A DNA stretch of 64,000 bases from Rhodanobacteraceae bacterium (GTDB lineage Bacteria; Pseudomonadota; Gammaproteobacteria; Xanthomonadales; Rhodanobacteraceae), in assembly GCA_027019085.1 (NCBI GenBank), contig JALUXG010000040.1:112273-176272 (forward strand). Direction: 5' to 3'. Under the pieces are notes generated by a model, which was not told the origin of the DNA, made no database searches, and saw nothing but the letters and a program-made list of their open reading frames with translations. Positions 1-7,624 of the stretch are shown here, one piece after another. A program made the position numbers and the translations under genes. Within the stretch, counting starts at the first letter, position 1, and every line of letters begins with the position of its first letter.

Positions 1-647
1 TGGTACGGCAGACCGTTGGCGTTGAGACCGAACGGGTCGCCCACGGAAACACCGTCCACCTGGATGCTGTTGTAACGGTTCGGCAAGCCGGCCAGGGTGA
101 TCGAGCCGTTGCCCTGGTCGGTGACGTTGATGCGTGGATCCAGGCGTGCGATATCGTCAATGGAACGGTTGGCTTCCGGAGAGGCCTGCAGTTCGCGCTG
201 CGAGACCGTCATCGACAGACCCTTGTTGTCGGGGTTGAACATGTCGGTCAGCGCCGTGGAGGTGACGGTGACAGCCCCCAGGCTCTGCGCATTGCTCACA
301 CCCGCGCCAAGGGTCAGGTTGACGGATGCGACCTGGCCCAGGCGAAGATGGATGTTGCCGCGCTCGGACTGGGCCATGCCCGACTTGGATACGGTGATGT
401 CATATGGACCACCCACGCGCAGACCCTGCGCGTTGTAGCGGCCGTCCGCATTGGTGGTCACCACGCGGGTGGTTCCCGTAGGCTCGTTCACAATCTGCAC
501 CGTGGCGCCGGCCACCGGCTTGCCCTGTGCATCGAGCACACGGCCACTGACACCGGAAGAGGTGACGTTCTGGGCCAGCGCCGGCGCGGTCGCCAACAGT
601 GATGCAATCGCCAGCGGCAATATGCGCGCTTTGATGTTTCTCGTCAT
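1..647 (-). CDS. TonB-dependent receptor, Oar-like, N-terminal part (runs off window)
   Basis: Only the first ~215 codons are inside the window; the reading frame stays open to the left edge. It starts with a Sec signal peptide (basic start, hydrophobic core, cleavage after APALAQ), followed by a CarboxypepD_reg/CnaB-like beta-sandwich (about residues 30-120, with GVSGRVLDAQGKPVAGATV and NADGRYNAQGL signatures) and then the beginning of a TonB plug domain (about residue 125 on, with AGLPNRYNSIQVDGVSVGD). This is the architecture of Oar-type outer-membrane receptors, which are abundant in Xanthomonadales and import large substrates such as glycans, peptides or siderophores. The substrate cannot be read from this part. 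The ATG at 647 is chosen because it gives a complete signal peptide. The 161 bases upstream (648-808) hold no gene and must carry its promoter and leader. Confidence 0.85.
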   Translation of the reverse strand, partial: MTRNIKARILPLAIASLLATAPALAQNVTSSGVSGRVLDAQGKPVAGATVQIVNEPTGTTRVVTTNADGRYNAQGLRVGGPYDITVSKSGMAQSERGNIHLRLGQVASVNLTLGAGVSNAQSLGAVTVTSTALTDMFNPDNKGLSMTVSQRELQASPEANRSIDDIARLDPRINVTDQGNGSITLAGLPNRYNSIQVDGVSVGDPFGLNANGLPY

Positions 648-808
648 GGTTATTGTCCCCAACTCGTTGTTCAATTCATGCCGCAATGCGCAACCCGGCG
701 GCATCATCGCATCCGATCCGCGCGCTGCAGCTGTACTTTGCCCTCGTGATCCAACCGGCGCAGGCCGTGATCGAGCGCGCGCGGGTTAATAATACTTTAA
801 CACCGAAT

Positions 809-2560
809 TCATGACATTTCGGTGTCATCGTGCTTCCGGCCAGGGGGCGATCCGTCGTGCCCCAGGTAACGTGCGCGTTTGGCCGGCTTGAGGTGCTCCA
901 GATCGAGCATGACCAGGCCGTCGACACAACCGGAAAACCCAGGATCCTCGCCGAAATCGAGAAATTGCACGCCGCGCGGATCCACCAGATCCACGTATTG
1001 GCGATACAGCACTGGCAAGGTGACGCCCAATGCGTCCAGGCGCTCGCGCAAGTGGCCCAGCCCATGCGTGGGTTCGAGCCCCTGCAGCTCCTTGCGCACG
1101 ACTTCCAGCACCCGGGGCGATACCTGGAACGGCCGCCGCGCACTGGCCAGGCCTTCACGCCCGAAATAATGCCGATGGGCGGCCACGATCCACTCGCGCG
1201 CCTCGCGCGGCAGGTTTACCGAAAGGCTTACCGGCCCGAACAGGAAGCGCAGCTCCGGGTGACGCCTCAGGTACAGGCCGATGCCCCGCCACAGCTGATC
1301 CAGCGCCCGCGATCGCCAGTAGGCCGGAGCAATGAAGCTGCGGCCCAGCTCCAGGCCCCGCGCGAGGGCAGCCAGGCTGTGCTTGCTGTAATCGAACAGA
1401 CTGGCACTGTACAGGCCGTCGATACCGCGCTCCCCGAGGATCCGACCGGCATGGCCAAAACGGTAGGCACCGACGATACGGGCGGCCTCGGGGTCCCACA
1501 GCACCAGATGCTCGTACCACGTGTCGTATCGGTCCAGATCGCTGCGTTGCCCGGTGCCCTCACCGACACGGCGAAAGGTATGTTCGCGCAGGCGCCCGAT
1601 CTCGCGCAGCACGGCGCTATCGGTCCCGCCCTTGAGCAGCCAGGCCTGCTTGCCGTCGGCCAGCTCGGACAACAACTCGCCCCGGCGCTGCAGTTCCTCC
1701 CACACCGCTTCGGCCGGTTCGGCTGGCGCCAGCGGCGCCTGGCCGCCGAAGACCAGACCTCGCCCGTGTGCCAGGCGATAGACATGCCGTCGCATCAGGC
1801 GCGCGGCACGATGGTGATCGCCCTCACTGCGCTGACCAAGTTCGTCCGCCGCCACCGGCCTGCCCAAGCTGAAGCGGACGCGTTGACGTGGATGGATCGC
1901 CTCGCGTGGCAGCATCACCGTGGCCAGCGACTTGGCCAGCATCGATACACCGTAGAACGTTGCCGAGTTGCGCGCGGCAATATGCACCGGCAACACGGGC
2001 GCGCCGCTGCGCATGGCCATCCTGACGAACCCGTCGGACCAGCCCCTGTCGCGCACACCGGCAGGCCCCATGCGGGAGACCTCGCCGGAAGGAAAGGTGA
2101 TCAGGGCCTGTCCGGCATCCAGGGCACGATACACGCCGCGCAAACGCGATGCCGCACCCTTGCCGAACACATCCACCGGCAGCAGCAGGGGTTGCAAGGC
2201 GGGAATCATGGACAGCACGTCATTGGCCAGAATACGCACATCCTTGCGCACGGTGCCGACAAGTTGCAGCAGGGCCAGTGCATCGATCATGCCCAGCGGG
2301 TGATTGGCCACCACCAGAAGCGGACCCTCGACGGGAATGTTTTCCAGGTCGCGCGGGGCAAGTTGCACATCGGCCCCGAGCAACGTCAGGCCACGCTCGA
2401 CGAAATCGAAGCCTTCCAGACCTTCGAGCTGGACCAGCGTATGGTTGAAATCGTGCTCGGCCGCCAGCCTGCTCAGCAGGTTCGCCACCGGCTTACGGAT
2501 GCGCGGTACGTCGGCCAGCCATGGCACGCGCGATTTAAGGGATTCATCGACACTGAGCAT
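809..2560 (-). CDS. Fused lysophospholipid-type acyltransferase / GNAT N-acyltransferase (OlsF-like)
   Basis: 583 residues with two acyltransferase domains. The N-terminal half is PlsC-like, with NHPLGMID at about residues 86-93 and FPSGEVSR at 156-163. The C-terminal half (from about 330) is an OlsB/GNAT-like acyltransferase of the Acetyltransf_5 type, including the stretch DTWYEHLVLWD and RIVGAYRFG. The same order is known from OlsF, the bifunctional enzyme that makes ornithine lipids, where the C-terminal domain N-acylates ornithine and the N-terminal domain adds the second acyl chain. Many uncharacterised gammaproteobacterial proteins share this fusion, so the exact lipid is an inference. 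The start at 2560 is preceded by a strong Shine-Dalgarno (GGGAGGT, 6 bases away); a longer open frame to 2683 has no such support. The 2561-2836 gap contains nothing I can identify. Confidence 0.8.
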   Translation of the reverse strand: MLSVDESLKSRVPWLADVPRIRKPVANLLSRLAAEHDFNHTLVQLEGLEGFDFVERGLTLLGADVQLAPRDLENIPVEGPLLVVANHPLGMIDALALLQLVGTVRKDVRILANDVLSMIPALQPLLLPVDVFGKGAASRLRGVYRALDAGQALITFPSGEVSRMGPAGVRDRGWSDGFVRMAMRSGAPVLPVHIAARNSATFYGVSMLAKSLATVMLPREAIHPRQRVRFSLGRPVAADELGQRSEGDHHRAARLMRRHVYRLAHGRGLVFGGQAPLAPAEPAEAVWEELQRRGELLSELADGKQAWLLKGGTDSAVLREIGRLREHTFRRVGEGTGQRSDLDRYDTWYEHLVLWDPEAARIVGAYRFGHAGRILGERGIDGLYSASLFDYSKHSLAALARGLELGRSFIAPAYWRSRALDQLWRGIGLYLRRHPELRFLFGPVSLSVNLPREAREWIVAAHRHYFGREGLASARRPFQVSPRVLEVVRKELQGLEPTHGLGHLRERLDALGVTLPVLYRQYVDLVDPRGVQFLDFGEDPGFSGCVDGLVMLDLEHLKPAKRARYLGHDGSPPGRKHDDTEMS

Positions 2561-2836
2561 GATGCTACCTCCCGGTCTGCAAGCACACTGTGGCCACCGA
2601 TTGTTACAGGATATCGACAAAGGTGGAGCTCGACAGGCAGCCATCGAATCGCATCGTGGGCATTCAGCCACCGCCATCCGCACGGATGTCGCAATTCAGT
2701 CCGAAGGGCCATCCAGCGGGCTCAAGTCACCGGGTTCGGACCTCCGCGGGAAGCTTGCGTGTGCCCAGCCCCCGTGCGACTCATGCAGGATATCGCTGTG
2801 CAAAATGGCATTGTCCATGCCCGGCTTCATGCTGCC

Positions 2837-3448
2837 TCAGAACCCGGCCGCCTTGAAATAGGCCGCAAGGCCAGCCAGGAACATCTGCACCGACAATGCG
2901 ATCAGCAACATGCCCATCAGCCGTTCCAGCGCAGTCAGCACGCTCTCGCCCAGCCACTTGAACAGGTAGGTGGCGCTGAGCAGGATGGCAGCCGTGGCCA
3001 GCCAGGCCAGAAACAGTGCCAGCCCCCATTCGACCAACCTCCCCGGCTGATTGCTGGCCAGCAACAGCAAGGCCGCCATGGCGGAGGGTCCGGCCACGCC
3101 GGGTATGGCCATGGGCACGATGAACGGCTCACCTTCGCCCGGTTTGCCGAAGATACCTCCGTCGGCGGGTGGAAACACCATGCGGATGCCGATCAGGAAC
3201 AACACGATGCCGCCGCCGATGCTGACTGCTTCCTGCTTGAGCTGGAGCAGGCGCAGGATGTACTTGCCCGCAACCAGAAATCCCGCCAGGACAGCCAGCG
3301 CGATCAGCAGCTCGCGCACCACCACCCAGCGACGGCGCTGCGGCGGCACATGCTTGAGCAGGCTGAGAAAGAACGGGATGTTGCCCAGCGGATCCATGAT
3401 CAGGAACAGCAGGAGGCCGGCGGACAAGGGGGTCATGTTGGCATGCAT
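2837..3448 (-). CDS. MarC family integral membrane protein
   Basis: 203 residues with about six hydrophobic helices and the family signature LLFLIMDPLGNIPFFLSLL near the N-terminus, plus the conserved second-half motif PMAIPGVAGPSAMAAL. MarC/YhgN proteins are inner-membrane proteins of unproven function; the old link to multiple antibiotic resistance was not upheld in E. coli. Full length for the family. The start is uncertain between 3448 and an in-frame ATG at 3436; neither has a clear ribosome site. It lies alone between the acyltransferase and the SDR gene on the same strand. Confidence 0.85.
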   Translation of the reverse strand: MHANMTPLSAGLLLFLIMDPLGNIPFFLSLLKHVPPQRRRWVVVRELLIALAVLAGFLVAGKYILRLLQLKQEAVSIGGGIVLFLIGIRMVFPPADGGIFGKPGEGEPFIVPMAIPGVAGPSAMAALLLLASNQPGRLVEWGLALFLAWLATAAILLSATYLFKWLGESVLTALERLMGMLLIALSVQMFLAGLAAYFKAAGF

Positions 3449-3536
3449 GGGGATCGGCGCTGCAATGGACGGACATGCCGACGCGGCATGCGCGCAGGAT
3501 ACGGCAGATGCGCCGACGCGTCTGCCGCGGCAACCG

Positions 3537-4328
3537 TCAGCGGGCCGGATTCCGGCGGCTGGAGCCCGGCGGCCGCAAGTCCAGTGTGTGGCCCCGCGCG
3601 GCAGCGCCTTGGCGACCCAGCAGGTACACGAGGGACTGCGCCGCGGCCTGCGGCGTGGGCTGCTTCAGCGTGTCCTCGCCAAACCACGCCATGCGCCGCA
3701 GCGGCGTGCGCATCGGCCCCGGCAACAGCACATGCACGCGCACACTGGAATCGAGCGTTTCCTCGTGCAGGATCGCCGCCATGCGCTCGACACCCGCCTT
3801 GCTTACCCCGTAGGCGCCCCAGTGCGCGCGGGCCAGGCGCTCAGGATCGTCGGTGACAAACACCACGACCCCATCTGCGGCTTCCTGCAACAGCGGCAGG
3901 GCTGCCTGGGTAAGCGCAAACGGCGCCGACAAATTGACCTGCATGACACGCAGCCATTCATCCGGCGCGTGCACCGCCAACGGGGTCAGGCCCTCGAACA
4001 TCGCCGCGGCATGCACCAGGCCGTCGAGCCGGCCCAGTTCCCCGCGCAAGGCCTCGATCATGGCGGCGCAGGTATCGGGGGTGGCGGTTTCCAGATCCAG
4101 GGTGACAATCAACGGCTCGGGTCCGCCGGATGCCCGCACGGCGTCATAACACGCTTCGAGCGCCTTCTTGCGCCGGCCGATCAATACCGCCGTCGCTCCT
4201 GCCTCAGCCACCGCCTGAGCAGTCGCACTACCCAAGCCACCGCTGGCGCCGGCGATGGCGATCACGCGGCCATCCAGATCGTGTCCTGACGGTTCCCAGG
4301 CGCGCGGCAAGGCCGCGGACGGCATCAT
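3537..4328 (-). CDS. YciK-like short-chain dehydrogenase/reductase
   Basis: 263 residues, a classical Rossmann-fold SDR. The nucleotide-binding motif GASGGLG lies near residue 30 and the active-site YGVSK (Y...K) is present. The blocks RLDGLVHAA, MQVNLSAPFALTQAALPLL and HWGAY match the E. coli YciK family closely, whose substrate is unknown. One oddity: where YciK has TSSSVGRQG, supplying the catalytic serine, this protein has TDDPERLAR, so the usual SDR serine is missing. The start at 4328 overlaps the glutaredoxin stop (ATGATGA), which suggests translational coupling. A longer upstream open frame to 4574 is the shadow of the glutaredoxin gene. Confidence 0.85.
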   Translation of the reverse strand: MMPSAALPRAWEPSGHDLDGRVIAIAGASGGLGSATAQAVAEAGATAVLIGRRKKALEACYDAVRASGGPEPLIVTLDLETATPDTCAAMIEALRGELGRLDGLVHAAAMFEGLTPLAVHAPDEWLRVMQVNLSAPFALTQAALPLLQEAADGVVVFVTDDPERLARAHWGAYGVSKAGVERMAAILHEETLDSSVRVHVLLPGPMRTPLRRMAWFGEDTLKQPTPQAAAQSLVYLLGRQGAAARGHTLDLRPPGSSRRNPAR

Positions 4329-4657
4329 GCCGTCACATCCGCATCCATGGCCAGGTCGGACACCATGCGCGCCAGCTGTCCGGATGCATGCAGGTCCTCG
4401 ATGATGTCGCAACCGCCGATCAATTCGCCCTGGACATACAACTGCGGGAAGGTCGGCCAGTTGCCGAACTGCGGCAGGCTGGCCCGCAGCGCAGGGTCTT
4501 CCAGTACATTGACGGGATGCAGCGGCGCAGCGGCACCTTCCAGCGCCTTCACCGCGCGGCTGGAGAAATTGCACATGGGGTACTCGGGAGTGCCTTTCAT
4601 GAACAGCACGAAGGGGTGTGCAGTGACGATGGCCTTGATGCGCTCGAGAACGTCCAT
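4325..4657 (-). CDS. grxD: Monothiol glutaredoxin, Grx4/GrxD family
   Basis: 110 residues. Grx4-type glutaredoxins bind [2Fe-2S] clusters with glutathione and help deliver or sense iron-sulfur clusters. Seen here: FVLFMKGTPEYPMC, the active-site loop CNFS followed by SRAV, WPTFPQLYV with the cis-proline, and GGCDI near the C-terminus. The family consensus is CGFS; asparagine replaces glycine here. Start at 4657 is chosen by family alignment; the ribosome site is weak, and the longer frame to 4759 would add residues with no family match. It is divergent from sodB (128-base spacer) and coupled to the SDR downstream, so the two oxidative-stress-related genes may share a control region. Confidence 0.88.
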   Translation of the reverse strand: MDVLERIKAIVTAHPFVLFMKGTPEYPMCNFSSRAVKALEGAAAPLHPVNVLEDPALRASLPQFGNWPTFPQLYVQGELIGGCDIIEDLHASGQLARMVSDLAMDADVTA

Positions 4658-4785
4658 AGGTTTGTTAGCCTTACAATGGTCGAGAGGCAGGCGCGCGGCG
4701 CCCCGGCCAGAGAGTTTACCGCGCCCGCATGCCACCTGCGCATCCGGGCCCTCACTCACCCCAAGCAGCCAAAAGGAGTATCCGC

Positions 4786-5364
4786 ATGGCTATTGCACTT
4801 CCCCCGCTACCGTATGCAAAAAATGCCCTTGAACCACACATTTCGGCGGAAACGCTGGAGTATCACTACGGCAAGCACCATCAGGCCTACGTCAACAAGC
4901 TCAACGGGCTGATCGAAGGCACCGAGTTTGCCGACATGCCACTCGAAGACATCATCCGCAAGGCTTCCGGCGGCACATTCAACAATGCCGCACAGACCTG
5001 GAACCACAGCTTCTACTGGCAATCGCTCAGCCCCGATGGCGGCGGTGAACCGAGCGGCAAGCTGGCCGATGCCCTGGGCAAGGCCTTTGGTTCGGTGGAT
5101 GCGTTCCGTGAACAGTTCGGCAACTCGGCAGCCGGCAATTTCGGCTCCGGCTGGACCTGGCTGGTGCAGCGCCCCGACGGTTCACTGGCGATCGTCAACA
5201 CCTCCAACGCCGCCACCCCGATCACCGGCGACGACACGCCGCTGCTGACCATCGATGTGTGGGAACACGCCTACTACATCGATTACCGCAACGCACGGCC
5301 GAAATACATCGAGGCCTACTGGAACCTGGTGAACTGGGACTTTGCGGCATCGAACATGGCGTGA
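4786..5364 (+). CDS. sodB: Superoxide dismutase [Fe]
   Basis: 192 residues. It dismutates superoxide to hydrogen peroxide and oxygen in the cytoplasm. The metal ligands are visible: His27 (in EYHYGKHHQAY), the His of TWNHSFYW, and the Asp and His of DVWEHAYYIDY. The glutamine in FNNAAQTWNHSFYW is typical of iron rather than manganese enzymes. The start at 4786 has the ribosome site AAAAGGAG 8 bases upstream. Single gene, divergent from grxD. Confidence 0.96.
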   Translation: MAIALPPLPYAKNALEPHISAETLEYHYGKHHQAYVNKLNGLIEGTEFADMPLEDIIRKASGGTFNNAAQTWNHSFYWQSLSPDGGGEPSGKLADALGKAFGSVDAFREQFGNSAAGNFGSGWTWLVQRPDGSLAIVNTSNAATPITGDDTPLLTIDVWEHAYYIDYRNARPKYIEAYWNLVNWDFAASNMA

Positions 5365-5437
5365 AATTCGCCATGACCGTGTCTGTGCACCGCAATGCAT
5401 GCCCGAGAAGCCTGCTGCGCAAGCCAGTCACGGCAAG

Positions 5438-5472
5438 GCCCCTCCCCCGATGCAAGCTTCCCGGGGAGGGGC
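5438..5472. terminator. Stem-loop between the convergent sodB and purK genes
   Basis: GCCCCTCCCC (5438-5447) is the exact reverse complement of GGGGAGGGGC (5463-5472), with a 15-base loop. It sits between two convergent genes, where a bidirectional terminator is expected. There is no clear T-run on either side, so classic intrinsic termination is not certain. Confidence 0.45.
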
Positions 5473-5537
5473 GCCCATGGCTTGCACGAGCATATCGAAG
5501 ATGTTCGAAAGCAGCCCGAACACAGGCCTTCACGCCG

Positions 5538-6701
5538 TCACGGGCACGCGGGTGCGTCGGACATTGCCAGCATCGGGGCAAGCTGGTCCTCACGCCCCAG
5601 TGCCGCAGCCACTGCGCAGGCCCGTTCGCGGAGGGTTTCCATGTCCGGGGCGCATAGCGTGGCATGACCGACCTTGCGCCCCGGACGTGGCGATTTGCCA
5701 TAGTCATGCCAATGCAGGTCCGGCACCACAAGAGCCGCCTCGCGATCGGGCATGGACCCGATCCAGTTGAACATCAGGCTGGGGCCGCGTGCGGACACAT
5801 CGCCCAGAGGCAGGCCCAGCACGGCGCGGACGTGGTTCTGAAACTGGCTGGTGACGGCACCGTCGTAGGTCCAGTGTCCTGAATTGTGCACCCGTGGCGC
5901 CATCTCGTTGCCCAGTACACGGCCGTCCCTGACAAACAGCTCCAGTGCAAACACGCCCACATATTCCAGCCGTTCGGCAAGTGTGCGCGCATGGTCACAC
6001 GCCTGCCCGGTAATCGCGTCGGACACAGGTGCCGGCGCCAGGCTGAGCGAAAGGATGCCGTCGGCATGCCAGTTGCGCGTCAGTGGCCAGGTGCGGAAAT
6101 CCCCGTCACGGCCACGTACTGCAAGCACCGACACTTCCTCTTCGAACGGAACGAACGCTTCCAGGATCAGTCCATGCCGCGCTGCCTGCGCACCGAGCGC
6201 CTGCCAGGCTGCATCGGCGTCGCCGGGACGGCGCAGGCGAAACTGGCCCTTGCCGTCATAACCCAGCCGGCGGGTCTTGAGAATGGCCGGCAGGCCGATC
6301 TCGCGCACGGCGCGCTCAAGGTCCTCGCGGGTATCCACGGTGACAAACCGGGCGGTATCCAGCCCGATGTCGCGGAACAGGGTCTTTTCGGCCAGACGGT
6401 CCTGGGCCACGGCCAGGGCCCGCGGCTGCGGATGCACCGTCACGCGCCCGGCAAGCCACTGCGCGGTTTCGGCCGGCACGTTCTCGAAATCAAAGGTGGC
6501 CACATCGACCGTTTCGGCAAACTGTGCCAGTGCGGACTCGTCACGCCAGTCGGCACACTGGCTGGGCGCCAGTGTCGATGCGCAGGGCGCCTCGGCCGTG
6601 TCGAGAATACGGAACTGCACACCCAGTGGTGCACCTTCCAGAATCATCATGCGCGCCAGCTGCCCGCCACCGAGGATGCCAACGGTGTTTTCGCGGCCCA
6701 T
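5538..6701 (-). CDS. purK: N5-carboxyaminoimidazole ribonucleotide synthase
   Basis: 387 residues, an ATP-grasp enzyme that carboxylates AIR to N5-CAIR using ATP and bicarbonate in purine synthesis. The N-terminus VGILGGGQLARMM is the family signature; FDFENVPAE, LKTRRLGYDGKGQ, LEAFVPFEEEVSV and NEMAPRVHNSGHWT follow in the expected order. Length fits the family. The start at 6701 lies two bases after the purE stop, so purE and purK form one coupled operon. The same frame stays open upstream through purE on GC bias only; that is not a fusion. Confidence 0.96.
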   Translation of the reverse strand: MGRENTVGILGGGQLARMMILEGAPLGVQFRILDTAEAPCASTLAPSQCADWRDESALAQFAETVDVATFDFENVPAETAQWLAGRVTVHPQPRALAVAQDRLAEKTLFRDIGLDTARFVTVDTREDLERAVREIGLPAILKTRRLGYDGKGQFRLRRPGDADAAWQALGAQAARHGLILEAFVPFEEEVSVLAVRGRDGDFRTWPLTRNWHADGILSLSLAPAPVSDAITGQACDHARTLAERLEYVGVFALELFVRDGRVLGNEMAPRVHNSGHWTYDGAVTSQFQNHVRAVLGLPLGDVSARGPSLMFNWIGSMPDREAALVVPDLHWHDYGKSPRPGRKVGHATLCAPDMETLRERACAVAAALGREDQLAPMLAMSDAPACP

Positions 6702-6703
6702 GC

Positions 6704-7210
6704 TCAAGCCTGCCTCGGGTCGGGGTGATCGAGCACCGTCTGCGTCTGGCTGGCCCGGAACCGGTCCAGGACTTCGGCCAGCCCAGGGTCGGCCAGAGCC
6801 AGCACAGCGGCCGCCAGCAGGGCCGCATTTATCGCTCCGGCACGGCCGATGGCCAGGGTGCCGACCGGCACCCCTGCAGGCATCTGCACCATCGAGAGCA
6901 GTGAGTCCATGCCACGCAGCGCCTTCGACTGCACGGGAACCCCGAACACCGGCAAGCGCGTCTTGGCCGCCAGCATGCCCGGCAGGTGCGCCGCACCGCC
7001 AGCACCGGCAATGATCACCTGGATGCCCCGCCCGACCGCCTCTTCGGCATATGCAAACAGCTGATCGGGCGTGCGGTGTGCGGACACCACGCGCACTTCG
7101 TGTGCAATCTGCAGCTGCACCAGCTGCTCGGCGGCATGCTGCATGGTTTCCCAGTCCGAGCGCGAGCCCATGACCACACCCACGCGCGGCACGGAGGGGT
7201 TCGAATTCAT
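6704..7210 (-). CDS. purE: N5-carboxyaminoimidazole ribonucleotide mutase
   Basis: 168 residues. It converts N5-CAIR to CAIR, the step after PurK. The family motifs [22 protein letters not shown] and [13 protein letters not shown] are all present. I chose the ATG at 7210, which has GGATGG 8 bases upstream; an ATG at 7225 adds five residues but has no visible ribosome site. First gene of the purEK operon and divergent from the Trm112-like gene; the start codons are 34 bases apart, so their promoters must overlap. Confidence 0.95.
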   Translation of the reverse strand: MNSNPSVPRVGVVMGSRSDWETMQHAAEQLVQLQIAHEVRVVSAHRTPDQLFAYAEEAVGRGIQVIIAGAGGAAHLPGMLAAKTRLPVFGVPVQSKALRGMDSLLSMVQMPAGVPVGTLAIGRAGAINAALLAAAVLALADPGLAEVLDRFRASQTQTVLDHPDPRQA

Positions 7211-7244
7211 GGTTGATCCATCCAAAAGAGGCTATTGTAAAGGC

Positions 7245-7529
7245 ATGGACAAACACCTGCTCGATATTCTCTGCTGCCCGGTCAGCAAGACCCCCGTCCG
7301 GCCGTTGCAGAAGGCCGAACTGGAGCGCCTGAACCAGGCCATCTCCCGCGGTGAGGTCGAAACCGTGGAAGGCGTGCGTGTAGGCTCCCCCCTGAAGGCC
7401 GGCCTGGTCACCACCGACATGCGTGTGGTGTACCCGGTACGCGACGACATTCCCGTCATGCTGCCCGAAGAGGGCATTGGCACGACCCAGCTTGCCGAGG
7501 GCCTCGGGCCCCATGCGGGGTCGGCATGA
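7245..7529 (+). CDS. Trm112/YcaR family protein
   Basis: 94 residues. The frame of the family is clear: HLLDILCCPV at the N-terminus and VYPVRDDIPVML near the C-terminus. Trm112 proteins are small zinc-ribbon-like scaffolds that activate methyltransferases in eukaryotes and archaea; the bacterial role (E. coli YcaR, UPF0434) is unclear. Here the N-terminal CCPVSK has lost the second CxxC pattern of a typical zinc ribbon, and an insert of about 30 residues sits in the middle compared with YcaR, as I recall for other Xanthomonadales members. Its stop overlaps the start of a 32-codon reading frame (ATGA) leading into the DUF1631 gene. Confidence 0.85.
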   Translation: MDKHLLDILCCPVSKTPVRPLQKAELERLNQAISRGEVETVEGVRVGSPLKAGLVTTDMRVVYPVRDDIPVMLPEEGIGTTQLAEGLGPHAGSA

Positions 7530-7624
7530 GCCTGCAACGTGACCGGTCGCACGGTTTGCCGTGGTGGATCGGCGACAATGATTATCCGGCATCCGCACGG
7601 GTGGCCGCCGGGGACCTGCCATGA
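7526..7624 (+). CDS. Candidate 32-residue small protein
   Basis: A short frame whose ATG overlaps the Trm112 stop (ATGA) and whose TGA overlaps the ATG of the DUF1631 gene (ATGA again). The peptide begins MSLQRDRSHGLPWWIGDND and I recognise no family. The double ATGA overlap would allow coupled translation across three genes. It could be a real small protein, a coupling device, or chance; there is no independent ribosome site. Confidence 0.3.
   Translation: MSLQRDRSHGLPWWIGDNDYPASARVAAGDLP

Noticed and set aside
830..3856. A 1008-codon open frame on the plus strand
   Set aside because: It is antisense to the acyltransferase, MarC and SDR genes, has no domain I recognise and is rich in Arg, Gln and His as expected from antisense reading of GC-rich genes.
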